In this document: positions 16,757-23,997 of the stretch, piece by piece
Position numbering within the stretch: the stretch's first letter is position 1
How the letters are laid out: every line of letters begins with the position of its first letter
From: Gemmatimonadota bacterium
Lineage (GTDB): Bacteria > Gemmatimonadota > Gemmatimonadetes > Longimicrobiales > Gaopeijiaceae
Assembly: GCA_022822325.1 (NCBI GenBank)
Contig: JAJEBW010000036.1
Coordinates: 1 to 64,000, forward strand
DNA length: 64,000 nucleotides
Reading direction: 5' to 3'
The notes under the pieces: generated by a model
Told to the model about the DNA's origin: nothing
Database searches by the model: none
The model's input: the letters and a program-made list of their open reading frames with translations, nothing else
Position numbers and translations under genes: made by a program

Positions 16757-17989
16757 TCAGGCCGCCCCGGGCAGGGAACCGCGCGCGCCCTTCCTCCTCG
16801 CGATTCCTCCTGTCGCCGAGGCGATTCGCGAGTAGCGCGACATGAGATCGTCGAAGATCCGGCCCCAGCTCCGCGCCTCCGCGGCCAGCCGCGCATTCCG
16901 TCCCATCGCATGGCGGAGCGACGCGCAGACGACCAGCTCCCGGACCCGTTCGGTGAAGCTGTCGTCGTCCGCCACGAAGCCGGCGATCCCGTCCTCCACG
17001 AGCTCCTGGGGACCGCCCCGGTCGGTGACGACCACCGGAAGTCCGCTGGCCATCGCTTCCATCACGACCTGGCCGAAGGTGTCGTGCTTGCTGGGGAAGA
17101 CGAAGAGATCGGCGCGCCGGTAGGCGGCCGCGAGTTCCTTTCCGGCCAGGCGGCCCGTGAACTCCGCGCGGGGACCGAAGGCGCGCTCAAGTTCGTCGCG
17201 GTGCGGACCGTCGCCCACAATCAGGAGACGCGCGCCCGGAATCGCCTCCAGGATGTCGGCGAAGCGATCAAGTCCCTTTTCGCCGCGGTGCAGGCGGCCG
17301 CAGTAGAGGATGACGGGCGGCCTCCGCCGCCGTGGCCCGGCAGCGCGTGGAATGGGTTGGAAGAGATCGGTGTCGACCCCGCGGCCCAGTACCGAGAGAG
17401 GCGCATCCAGCCGGGTGGCGACCTCGTCTCGTATGCGCTGCGTGGGAGCCAGGACTTCGCAGATCCCGTTGCGGCGCGAGTAGAACTGCCGCATCACCCA
17501 CCATCCCAGCGCCTCCGCCGCATCGACCGCGGGACGCCGGGCCGGTCCCAGCGGTTCAAGGGCGTGACCAGCGCGGTGAGCGGCGTAGTCGGCCAGACTG
17601 GTGGTGTACATCGCCACGACCGGCACCCCCAGCTTCTTTCCGATCGCGGTCCCCTGCACTCCCATCGTCCCCGGCGCAACCACATTGATCACATCGTATC
17701 GCCGCGAGGCCGCAACCGAGAGGATCCGCCGATCGGGCACCAGGTGGAAGAGATCCTGTGGAATCGTGGGATCGACGCGCACCGGGATCCGCGGTTGCCA
17801 CCCGTAGAGCCGCAACGATCCGTCCCGGTCCACCCGGTCCTGGTCGGCGTAGCTGTAGAGATCCATCTCAACGCCGTGCCGCCGGCAGTAGCGCAGGTTG
17901 TAGGCGAGAAAGTTCGAGACTCCGCTGAAGTGGGTGAATCCCGAATCGGGGTGGCCCACTTCGGAGAAGACGGCGACGCGCGGCCTCAC
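16757..17989 (-). CDS. family-4 glycosyltransferase (GT-B fold)
   Basis: A 410-residue glycosyltransferase starting at GTG 17989 with AAAGGGA upstream. The N-terminal Rossmann domain has VAVFSEVGHPDSGFTHF; the C-terminal nucleotide-sugar domain has VILYCGRLHRGEKGLDRF, LLIVGDGPHRDELE and the EX7E-type donor site around FVFPSKHDTFGQVVMEAMA followed by GGPQELV. These are standard for GT4 retaining transferases that build lipid-linked or surface glycans. It lies 17 bases after the PAP2 phosphatase, so both are probably co-transcribed. Acceptor and sugar cannot be read from sequence; a glycolipid or phosphatidylinositol mannoside-like product is one possibility. Confidence 0.9.
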   Translation of the reverse strand: MRPRVAVFSEVGHPDSGFTHFSGVSNFLAYNLRYCRRHGVEMDLYSYADQDRVDRDGSLRLYGWQPRIPVRVDPTIPQDLFHLVPDRRILSVAASRRYDVINVVAPGTMGVQGTAIGKKLGVPVVAMYTTSLADYAAHRAGHALEPLGPARRPAVDAAEALGWWVMRQFYSRRNGICEVLAPTQRIRDEVATRLDAPLSVLGRGVDTDLFQPIPRAAGPRRRRPPVILYCGRLHRGEKGLDRFADILEAIPGARLLIVGDGPHRDELERAFGPRAEFTGRLAGKELAAAYRRADLFVFPSKHDTFGQVVMEAMASGLPVVVTDRGGPQELVEDGIAGFVADDDSFTERVRELVVCASLRHAMGRNARLAAEARSWGRIFDDLMSRYSRIASATGGIARRKGARGSLPGAA

Positions 17990-18006
17990 CGGACGATTCC
18001 CTTTGG

Positions 18007-18534
18007 CTAATAGAGCCACCGCAGAGGCACGGCGATCCAGGTCATCACCGCCAGGAACCAGCCGACGATCACGTCGCCGGGATAGTGAATTCCGAGGTAG
18101 CAGCGCGAGAGGCCGATCATGACTCCCAGACAGACGATCGGCGCCGCCAGCATCGGGGGAAGCGAGGCGGCCAGCGGCAGGGCGACGGCCAGGCCCGCGG
18201 TGGCGTGTCCAGAGGGGAAGGAGAATCGGTCCGGGGCCTGCACCAGCGACTCGATCCCGATCGGAAGCCGGGGACGGGGACGAATCGCAAGGCGCTTCAC
18301 CACCTGCGCGAGGAGATGCGAGACGACCAGGACGACCAGCGCGTGCCGGCCGGCCACCCCGATCCCCGGAACGACCCCGATCGCCAGCAACGAGGTCAGG
18401 ACCACGATCACGGCCGGATCGCCGAGAAGGGTCACCCCCCGCATGACGCCAGCCAGCCGACGCGTGCGTCGCGCCAGTACCGCCAGAAGGATTCGCTGGT
18501 CGAATCCCGCCAATCGAACGCCCCAACTTGCCAC
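18007..18534 (-). CDS. PAP2-family membrane phosphatase
   Basis: A 175-residue integral membrane protein with the three PAP2 motifs: Lys80...RPRPRLP, FPSGH (107-110 with catalytic-pocket His110), and SRCYLGIHYPGD (Arg144, His150, Asp154). Four to six hydrophobic helices surround them. The family dephosphorylates lipid phosphates such as phosphatidate or undecaprenyl pyrophosphate on the outer face of the inner membrane. The following GT4 gene suggests recycling or processing of a lipid carrier or glycolipid precursor. The 5' flank contains a run of three similar 11-mers (18623-18655). Confidence 0.9.
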   Translation of the reverse strand: MASWGVRLAGFDQRILLAVLARRTRRLAGVMRGVTLLGDPAVIVVLTSLLAIGVVPGIGVAGRHALVVLVVSHLLAQVVKRLAIRPRPRLPIGIESLVQAPDRFSFPSGHATAGLAVALPLAASLPPMLAAPIVCLGVMIGLSRCYLGIHYPGDVIVGWFLAVMTWIAVPLRWLY

Positions 18535-18622
18535 GGTATGTCCCTCTCGTCCTGGTCCTCAGGTCGCTGCGAGTGTCACGGCAGTACGGTATGCCCCCGT
18601 GGAAACGTTGCGGCTAACGAGC

Positions 18623-18655
18623 TGTAATGAGTTTGAAACGACTCTGAATCGATCC
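18623..18655 (+). repeat. three imperfect 11-bp units upstream of the PAP2 gene
   Basis: TGTAATGAGTT, TGAAACGACTC and TGAATCGATCC follow one another without gap. The spacing matches OmpR-class direct repeats, but agreement between units is limited, so this may be chance in the only AT-richer part of the gap. Confidence 0.25.
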
Positions 18656-18680
18656 GGCGTTCAGAGATTCGAATCCGCGC

Positions 18681-19433
18681 TCAACTCTCCGGACCGGCGC
18701 GAAAATAGCGGAAGCGGGGCTGGCGGATCTCGCCCAGAAAGATCCGGTGAATCTCGATCGCGATCCAGCGCCAGGAAGCCCGCAGGAAACCCTCCGCGCG
18801 AAAGCGTCGCGACGAAATCACGACCCGGGGCCACCGTGCAAAGGTATAGCGTCCCGCCCGGGCCAGGCGCCGCGCGTAGTCCTGGTCCTCGGCCACAAGC
18901 ACCGTCTCGTCGAAACCCCCGACGGCCTCGTGAAGCGCCCGTCGCACCAGGAGGAAGCCGCCGATCGAGTGGGGCCACCCCACCCGTGTGCTCAACCAAA
19001 GGTACAGCGCCGACAACCACTGGCTGAACCGGAAGGGCAGGTTGCCCGCATCGGGGACGAACCAGCAACTGAGCGCGTCCAGACGGCGCCGCGCCGCAAC
19101 CCGCAGAGCGTCCTCCAAGCCGCCGGGCGGAACCAGGACATCGGCGTCGAGGAAGAGAATCCACTCTTCGGTGGCGTTGCGAGCGCCCCGGTTGCGCCCC
19201 ACCCCCGGGAGGCCGCCCGGGACCACCTGGCAACCGCCCGCTCGCGCCAGGCCCGCAGTGCGATCGGTCGATCCCGCGTCCGCGATCACAATCCGGTCGG
19301 GTGGGCGCGTCTGGTTCCGCAGCGCGGCGATGGTGGCCGGGAGGAACCGTTCCTCGTTCAGCGCCGGAATGACCACGCGGAGCGCGCCGTTCGGCGGAGC
19401 GGGTGGGGGGTGGGTGGAGTGAAGATGATCCAT
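18681..19433 (-). CDS. family-2 glycosyltransferase (GT-A fold)
   Basis: A 250-residue protein from ATG 19433. The donor-binding start is LRVVIPALNEERFLPATI, then RIVIADAGSTDRT and the metal-binding DADV in WILFLDADVLVPPGG; the acceptor region contains GGFLLVRRALHEAVGGFDE and EDQDYARRL. The length suits compact soluble or peripheral GT2 enzymes. The upstream frame is Arg-rich and lacks family residues, so it is not coding. It is separated by 146 bases from the PAP2/GT4 pair but reads in the same direction; together they look like a small glycolipid or surface polysaccharide locus. Confidence 0.88.
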   Translation of the reverse strand: MDHLHSTHPPPAPPNGALRVVIPALNEERFLPATIAALRNQTRPPDRIVIADAGSTDRTAGLARAGGCQVVPGGLPGVGRNRGARNATEEWILFLDADVLVPPGGLEDALRVAARRRLDALSCWFVPDAGNLPFRFSQWLSALYLWLSTRVGWPHSIGGFLLVRRALHEAVGGFDETVLVAEDQDYARRLARAGRYTFARWPRVVISSRRFRAEGFLRASWRWIAIEIHRIFLGEIRQPRFRYFRAGPES

Positions 19434-19888
19434 CGCGAGGTCCGGCCGTCGAGTCCCGTGGTCGCCCCGCTCGCGACGGGGTCGTTCCCTGGCATGATCG
19501 CAATTCCAATGTCGCCGGACCGACGCGCAAGGGCAGCCGCTCGCCCGGAGCGCCAGACCGGCGATTAGTCGCGCCCCGTTGCGGTTGCGCTCGCGATGGC
19601 TCCGGTCGCGTCCCCCCGGGCCGAACCCCACATCCCGCCCGGCCCCGCTCGCCCGTCGCGTCCGGCGTCCCCTTATCCCCCGAATCCGCGCAGATCCCGG
19701 CGGGCAGCGAATGGAGACGCCGTCGCTGCGTCACGGTTTTGTCACGGCTTCGTGACCGTTTTGTTGCTTTTTAGTCCGTCCTAATCCATTTTCGGGTGTG
19801 GAATCGCATTCGGACAGGCCGCAGCCCGGCAAGGGTCACCTGGCGGCCACCGGAGCGACCGACGCCGACTCCGACCCGGGAGGCAATC
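19434..19888 (+). other. intergenic region with AT-richer promoter-like end
   Basis: 455 bases between the GT2 gene and a small exported protein. No credible coding frame. The last 160 bases drop in GC, contain the 11-bp repeat run at 19730 and a T-rich stretch (19759-19772), and probably hold the promoter of the plus-strand gene at 19889. Confidence 0.5.
19730..19762 (+). promoter_or_regulatory. PhoB/OmpR-like direct-repeat operator candidate
   Basis: GTCACGG, 4 bases, GTCACGG, 4 bases, GTGACCG, 4 bases: three 7-mers at an exact 11-bp period. The middle and third copies also make a perfect GTCACG-GCTT-CGTGAC palindrome. PhoB-class regulators bind 7-bp repeats spaced by 4 bp, and one such regulator is encoded at 10730. 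The site is ~125 bases upstream of the gene at 19889. Confidence 0.45.
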
Positions 19889-20401
19889 ATGGACGGCTCT
19901 CGAATCCACACCGGCCGGGTGAACGCCCGCTCCTTCCTTCTTCTCTCCGCCCTTTACGGATGCGGTCCCCTTCCCACCGCTCTGGAGGAGCACGCCCTCC
20001 TCCCCCTTCCGGTCACCCTCTCCCTCGACACCCTCGACATCGAGGTCCAGGCGCTCTGGGTCCGCATCAGCGCGGTTCCCGCCGTCCCCGAAGACCTGGT
20101 GCTGAACTGGGAGCTGGAGGCCACGACCGCCAATCCCTTCTGGCGCCCCGCCGTCTTCCGCAAGCACGGCCGCCGGAGCTTTCAGTCCCCCGACACCGCC
20201 CGCGTCTGGGGGAATGTCGCGCGCGCCTACGATTTCACCCTGGCCGTCGCGGGAGTCACCGCCTCGGGCGCCGTCGTCGCCGACACTCTCGTGGTGCGCG
20301 CACCCCGGTGTCCCGATCCCGCCCGCCCCACCCTCCTCTGCAATCCTCGACCGGCCGTCGGCATCGCCGCGAATCGAAGGCGCACGGACGGCGACGGTTG
20401 A
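19889..20401 (+). CDS. small exported protein of unknown function
   Basis: A 170-residue protein starting at ATG 19889 after GGAGG. It has a hydrophobic N-terminal segment with a lipobox-like SALYGCG, so it may be a lipoprotein, although the segment is short. The mature region has alternating strands ([54 protein letters not shown]) that look like one or two beta-sandwich modules. No family was recognised. Immediately upstream are the 11-bp repeats at 19730, so it may belong to the same regulon as the response regulator; this is inference only. Confidence 0.55.
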   Translation: MDGSRIHTGRVNARSFLLLSALYGCGPLPTALEEHALLPLPVTLSLDTLDIEVQALWVRISAVPAVPEDLVLNWELEATTANPFWRPAVFRKHGRRSFQSPDTARVWGNVARAYDFTLAVAGVTASGAVVADTLVVRAPRCPDPARPTLLCNPRPAVGIAANRRRTDGDG

Positions 20402-20559
20402 CCGCGCGCCGTCATCCATTCAGTTTTGTTCTGCCAGTATCAGGAGGGCTCATCGGCCAGCGGACCCGTCAGCGGTGCGGAGGCGACAGATCCGACGATC
20501 GGATCCCGCGTCTTCGTCCGGTGAGGACCTCCACGAACACCACACGGGGGGACAGGAAC

Positions 20560-20787
20560 GTGCGCACGCAGGGAACGGTGAAGTGGTTCAACGATCAGAA
20601 GGGTTTCGGCTTTATCTCGCGGGATAACGGCAAGGACTGCTTTGTTCACTTTTCGGCCATTCAGGGGAAGGGATTCCGTAGTCTGGTGGAGGGGGAACGG
20701 GTGGAGTTCGACGTGGTCGACGGTACCAAGGGGCCGGCGGCGGAGAATGTCGTTCGACTCGGCGAGCCGGAGCCGGGAGCGGTCTGA
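20560..20787 (+). CDS. cold-shock-domain RNA-binding protein (CspA family)
   Basis: A 75-residue cold-shock protein starting at GTG 20560 with a purine-rich ribosome site nearby. It carries [15 protein letters not shown] with the RNP1 motif KGFGFI and the RNP2 motif CFVHF, then [17 protein letters not shown]. These proteins bind single-stranded RNA/DNA and act as RNA chaperones. About 160 bases separate it from the preceding gene, enough for the long leader that often controls csp translation, though no specific structure was verified. Confidence 0.95.
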   Translation: MRTQGTVKWFNDQKGFGFISRDNGKDCFVHFSAIQGKGFRSLVEGERVEFDVVDGTKGPAAENVVRLGEPEPGAV

Positions 20788-20801
20788 CGCTCCACTGACG
20801 G

Positions 20802-21458
20802 CTATTCGGTCGTCTTGACGATGCGGGCGCGGCCCGCGGTCGCGTCGGCAAGCGCCCGGCGGAGTTCGGCAACTTTCGCGGTGGGCGCCAGCGCGCGATA
20901 GCGGGCGTCGTCCGCGAAGGATCTTTCCAGCAGGGTCAGCCCCATCCCGGAGAGCAGACGCTCGACGCGCTCGGTGGCGTCCCAGGGGACTCGGATCAGG
21001 ATTCGGGTCGTATCCACCCTGGCGATGGTGGGGCACTGGCCCAGAGCGTGGCGCACACCTCCGCCGTAGGCGCGAGCGAGTCCGCCGGTTCCCAGCTTTG
21101 TGCCGCCGTAATGCCGGGCGCAGACGGCCACGATCTCGCCGATGCCGGAGCCGAGCAGGACTCGCAGCATCGGCCGACCGGCCGTTCCATGGGGCTCGCC
21201 GTCGTCGCTCATGCCGATCCGCGTCGTGGATCCGGGTGCGCCTGCATTGAAGGCCCAGCAGCAATGGGTGGCGCCGGGATGGCGGCGGCGGACTTCCTCC
21301 ACGCAACGGAGGGCGGCCTCGCGGCTGGATGCGCGCGCCACCGTCGTGTGAAACCGGCTGCGCCTGACGACATCCACCACCTCGGTTGCGGCGGCCGGCA
21401 CCGGGTAGCCGGTCGGGTTGGCGTCGTCGTGCGCCTTGCCCGGGACTTTCCTCTTCAT
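20802..21458 (-). CDS. YigZ/IMPACT-family protein
   Basis: A 218-residue protein with the IMPACT signature: ATHCCWAFNAG, then SDDGEPHGTAGRPML, then HYGGTKLGTGGLARAYG. The C-terminal ~70 residues form the DUF1949-like ferredoxin-type domain (VPWDATERVERLLSGMGL). The bacterial family is conserved but its function is uncertain; links with translation control or nucleic-acid binding have been suggested from the eukaryotic IMPACT homologue and the structure. It converges on the cold-shock gene (14 bases apart) and is transcribed away from feoAB, sharing a 100-base divergent promoter region. Confidence 0.9.
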   Translation of the reverse strand: MKRKVPGKAHDDANPTGYPVPAAATEVVDVVRRSRFHTTVARASSREAALRCVEEVRRRHPGATHCCWAFNAGAPGSTTRIGMSDDGEPHGTAGRPMLRVLLGSGIGEIVAVCARHYGGTKLGTGGLARAYGGGVRHALGQCPTIARVDTTRILIRVPWDATERVERLLSGMGLTLLERSFADDARYRALAPTAKVAELRRALADATAGRARIVKTTE

Positions 21459-21495
21459 CGCGGGGCTCTTACTGTATTACGGTCGCGCATGCGAT

Positions 21496-21516
21496 TGAGA
21501 ATCGGTTTCATTCTCA
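21496..21516 (+). promoter_or_regulatory. Fur-box-like palindrome in front of feoA
   Basis: TGAGAAT and ATTCTCA, a perfect 7-bp inverted repeat with 7 bases between, centred 53 bases before the feoA start. Size and bases resemble the 19-21-bp Fur operator and it lies before an iron-uptake operon. Confidence 0.6.
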
Positions 21517-21558
21517 TCTGCGACCCATTCGCGCATTTCCCTCCCGAAGGAGACCCCC

Positions 21559-21852
21559 TTGGGCAAGACAAGGCAACCGCCCCCGGGCGCCGACCACCGC
21601 AATCTGACCGACGTTCCGCTCGACGAGGAAGTCATCCTGGTAAGAATCGACGTCGCAGGCGAAGACATCGAGCCGCTCTTGGAACGGGGCATCGTGCCGG
21701 GTTGCAAGGTATGCCCGGTGCGGCACTCGCCGGCGGGCGGACCAACGATCTACCGCGTGGACGGCCACCTGGTCGCGCTGCGCAAGGAGACCGCTTCCTG
21801 TCTCTGCGTCCGCAGCGCCCTCGAGGCTGCGGGGGTGCTGGACCCCAATTGA
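21559..21852 (+). CDS. feoA: FeoA family protein, ferrous-iron transport
   Basis: A 97-residue protein translated from TTG 21559 with GAAGGAG seven bases upstream. The SH3-like beta barrel is recognisable in LVRIDVAGEDIEPLLERGIVPG and HLVALRKETASCLCV. FeoA is a small cytosolic partner that modulates FeoB. Its stop (TGA 21850-21852) overlaps the FeoB start TTG by 4 bases, confirming a coupled feoAB operon. The operon is preceded by a Fur-like palindrome, suggesting repression when iron is plentiful. Confidence 0.85.
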   Translation: MGKTRQPPPGADHRNLTDVPLDEEVILVRIDVAGEDIEPLLERGIVPGCKVCPVRHSPAGGPTIYRVDGHLVALRKETASCLCVRSALEAAGVLDPN

Positions 21853-23810
21853 ACGAAGGATCGCCGTCGGCGTCCGTCTCGTTGCCACACTGCGAGGATC
21901 CCGGCGGCACCGCGGCTTCGGCCGCTCCCGGCGCGCGGCGGGTTGCGCTTGTGGGGCCGCCCAACGCAGGCAAATCCACCCTCTTCAATACCCTGACCGG
22001 GTTGCGCCAGAAGGTGGCCAACTACCCGGGCGTGACGGTCGAGCGCCGCTCCGGCGTCGTGACGGAGACGGTGGGCGAGGTGGAGGTGATCGACCTCCCC
22101 GGCGTGCATGGTCTCGCGCCGCGCAGCCTGGACCAGAAGGTGACGCGGGACTTTCTGACGGGCCGGCTGGAGGGCGACCGGCAACCCGACGCGATCATCC
22201 TGGTGCTCGACGCCACCCGCCTGCGCACGCACCTGATGGTGGCCGATCCGGTCCTTGCGCTGGGGCTGCCCACCCTGGTCGTGCTCACCATGGCCGACGA
22301 CCTCCGGCGGCGCGGGGGCGCGCTGAGTCCGGAGCAGCTCTCGGCCGAACTGGGTGTGGAGGTGACGCTGGTGGACGCCCGCGAACCGGCCACTCTGGAT
22401 CTGGTGCGCCGTTTCCTTCGGGCCCTCCACACCGGCGGCAAGGAGTTGCGCGCCTGCCCGGCGATCTCGGTCGCCGACGCGGCCACCGCCTCGCGCGAAC
22501 GGGGACGCCCCCTCCCCGTCATCGATCTCTTTGCGGAACGCCGCCGCCGCGCTCGCGAGCTCGGTCGTTCGGCCTCCTTCCGCGATCCCCGCCCGTCGCG
22601 GATCACGCAGCGCATCGACTCCCTGGTCCTGCACCGCCTCTGGGGACCGCTCGTCTTTCTGGCCACCGTCGCACTCGTCTTCCAGGCAATCTTCACCGCC
22701 GCGGTTCCGCTGATGGACGGCACGGAGGCGCTGATCGCCACCTCGGGCACATTCCTGACGGAGCTTCTCCCGCCCGGCTGGTTCCGCTCTCTGCTGATCG
22801 ACGGCGTCTGGGCCGGGGTCGGCTCGGTCATCGTCTTCCTTCCCCAGATCCTCATCCTCTTCGCCTTCATCGCCCTCCTTGAGGATTCCGGCTACATGGC
22901 CCGCGCGGCGGTGATCGCCGACCGTCTCATGCACCGCGTCGGATTGCAGGGCCGGTCCTTCCTTCCCCTGCTTTCGGCCTATGCCTGCGCGGTTCCGGCG
23001 GTGATGGCGGCTCGCACGGTGGAAGACGAGCGCGACCGGATCGCGACCATCTTCGTCGCCCCCTTCATGACCTGTTCGGCGCGGCTCCCGGTGTACGCCC
23101 TCCTCATCGCCGCCTTCATTCCCGCGGGTCCGCTCCTGGGGCCCTTTCTGGGGATTCGCGCCGCCGTTCTGATCGGGCTCTATCTGCTGGGACTCGTGGC
23201 CGCCATCGGCACCGCGGCGCTCCTCAAGGGAACGCTCCTGCGCGGCCGGCCCGCCCCCTTCGTAATGGAGTTGCCACCCTACCGGTTTCCGGCGTTGCGC
23301 TCGGTGGGAACCCGCCTCCTGGAACGGACTCGCATCTTCCTCCGCCGGGTCGCGCGGATCATCCTGACGCTGTCGGTGGCGCTCTGGATCCTGGCGCAGG
23401 TCCCGCCCTCGCCGGCAGGCGGCCCACCCGAGATCGGCGACAGCGCGCTGGGACGGGTCGGCCAGGTGATCGAACCGGCAATCGAACCGCTGGGCTTCGA
23501 CTGGCGGATCGGGATCGGACTCGTGACCTCGCTGGCGGCGCGGGAGGTCATAGTCGGCACCCTCGGCACCATCTACGGCGTGGAGAGCGACGACGAGGAG
23601 ACGCTGGAGCTGCAAGCGGCGCTTCAGCAGGATCTCGACCTGGGCGCGGCGGTGGCGCTCCTCATCTTCTTCGTCTTCGCGCTGCAGTGCATGTCCACCG
23701 TGGCGGTCATGCGAAGGGAAACGGGGGGATGGAGGTGGCCGACGCTGCAGTTCCTCTACATGCTGGCTCTGGCCTGGGCCGGCGCCTGGGCCGCGAACAC
23801 ACTGCTCTGA
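21849..23810 (+). CDS. feoB: FeoB, ferrous iron transporter with N-terminal G domain
   Basis: A 653-residue membrane protein read from TTG 21849, overlapping feoA. The G domain shows G1 VGPPNAGKST, the switch-I PGVTVE, G3 IDLPGVH and a G4-position VLTMADD, where family members usually have NxxD, so the nucleotide specificity residue is altered. After ~260 residues come the gate motifs (LHRLWGPLVFLATVALVFQ, LLEDSGYMARAAVIADRLMH) and CAVPAVMAART and MTCSARLPVYALL. It imports Fe(II) across the inner membrane under low-oxygen or acidic conditions. No FeoC follows. The C-terminal helices end in WAGAWAANTLL. Confidence 0.94.
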   Translation: MNEGSPSASVSLPHCEDPGGTAASAAPGARRVALVGPPNAGKSTLFNTLTGLRQKVANYPGVTVERRSGVVTETVGEVEVIDLPGVHGLAPRSLDQKVTRDFLTGRLEGDRQPDAIILVLDATRLRTHLMVADPVLALGLPTLVVLTMADDLRRRGGALSPEQLSAELGVEVTLVDAREPATLDLVRRFLRALHTGGKELRACPAISVADAATASRERGRPLPVIDLFAERRRRARELGRSASFRDPRPSRITQRIDSLVLHRLWGPLVFLATVALVFQAIFTAAVPLMDGTEALIATSGTFLTELLPPGWFRSLLIDGVWAGVGSVIVFLPQILILFAFIALLEDSGYMARAAVIADRLMHRVGLQGRSFLPLLSAYACAVPAVMAARTVEDERDRIATIFVAPFMTCSARLPVYALLIAAFIPAGPLLGPFLGIRAAVLIGLYLLGLVAAIGTAALLKGTLLRGRPAPFVMELPPYRFPALRSVGTRLLERTRIFLRRVARIILTLSVALWILAQVPPSPAGGPPEIGDSALGRVGQVIEPAIEPLGFDWRIGIGLVTSLAAREVIVGTLGTIYGVESDDEETLELQAALQQDLDLGAAVALLIFFVFALQCMSTVAVMRRETGGWRWPTLQFLYMLALAWAGAWAANTLL

Positions 23811-23997
23811 CCGGCGCGAACGCCATTCTCCGACCTGATCTCCCACACGCCCGCTCGCGGAACGAAGGCCTGGCCGCGAAGATCGCGGCAGCGCGATGAC
23901 TTGCCGACGACCAGGTTGCCGTGGATGTCCCGGTCCCGCTGTACATCTTCGCGGGCGGAACCGCCCAGCCTGCGCCAGGAACCCACCGGAGGCCCGC

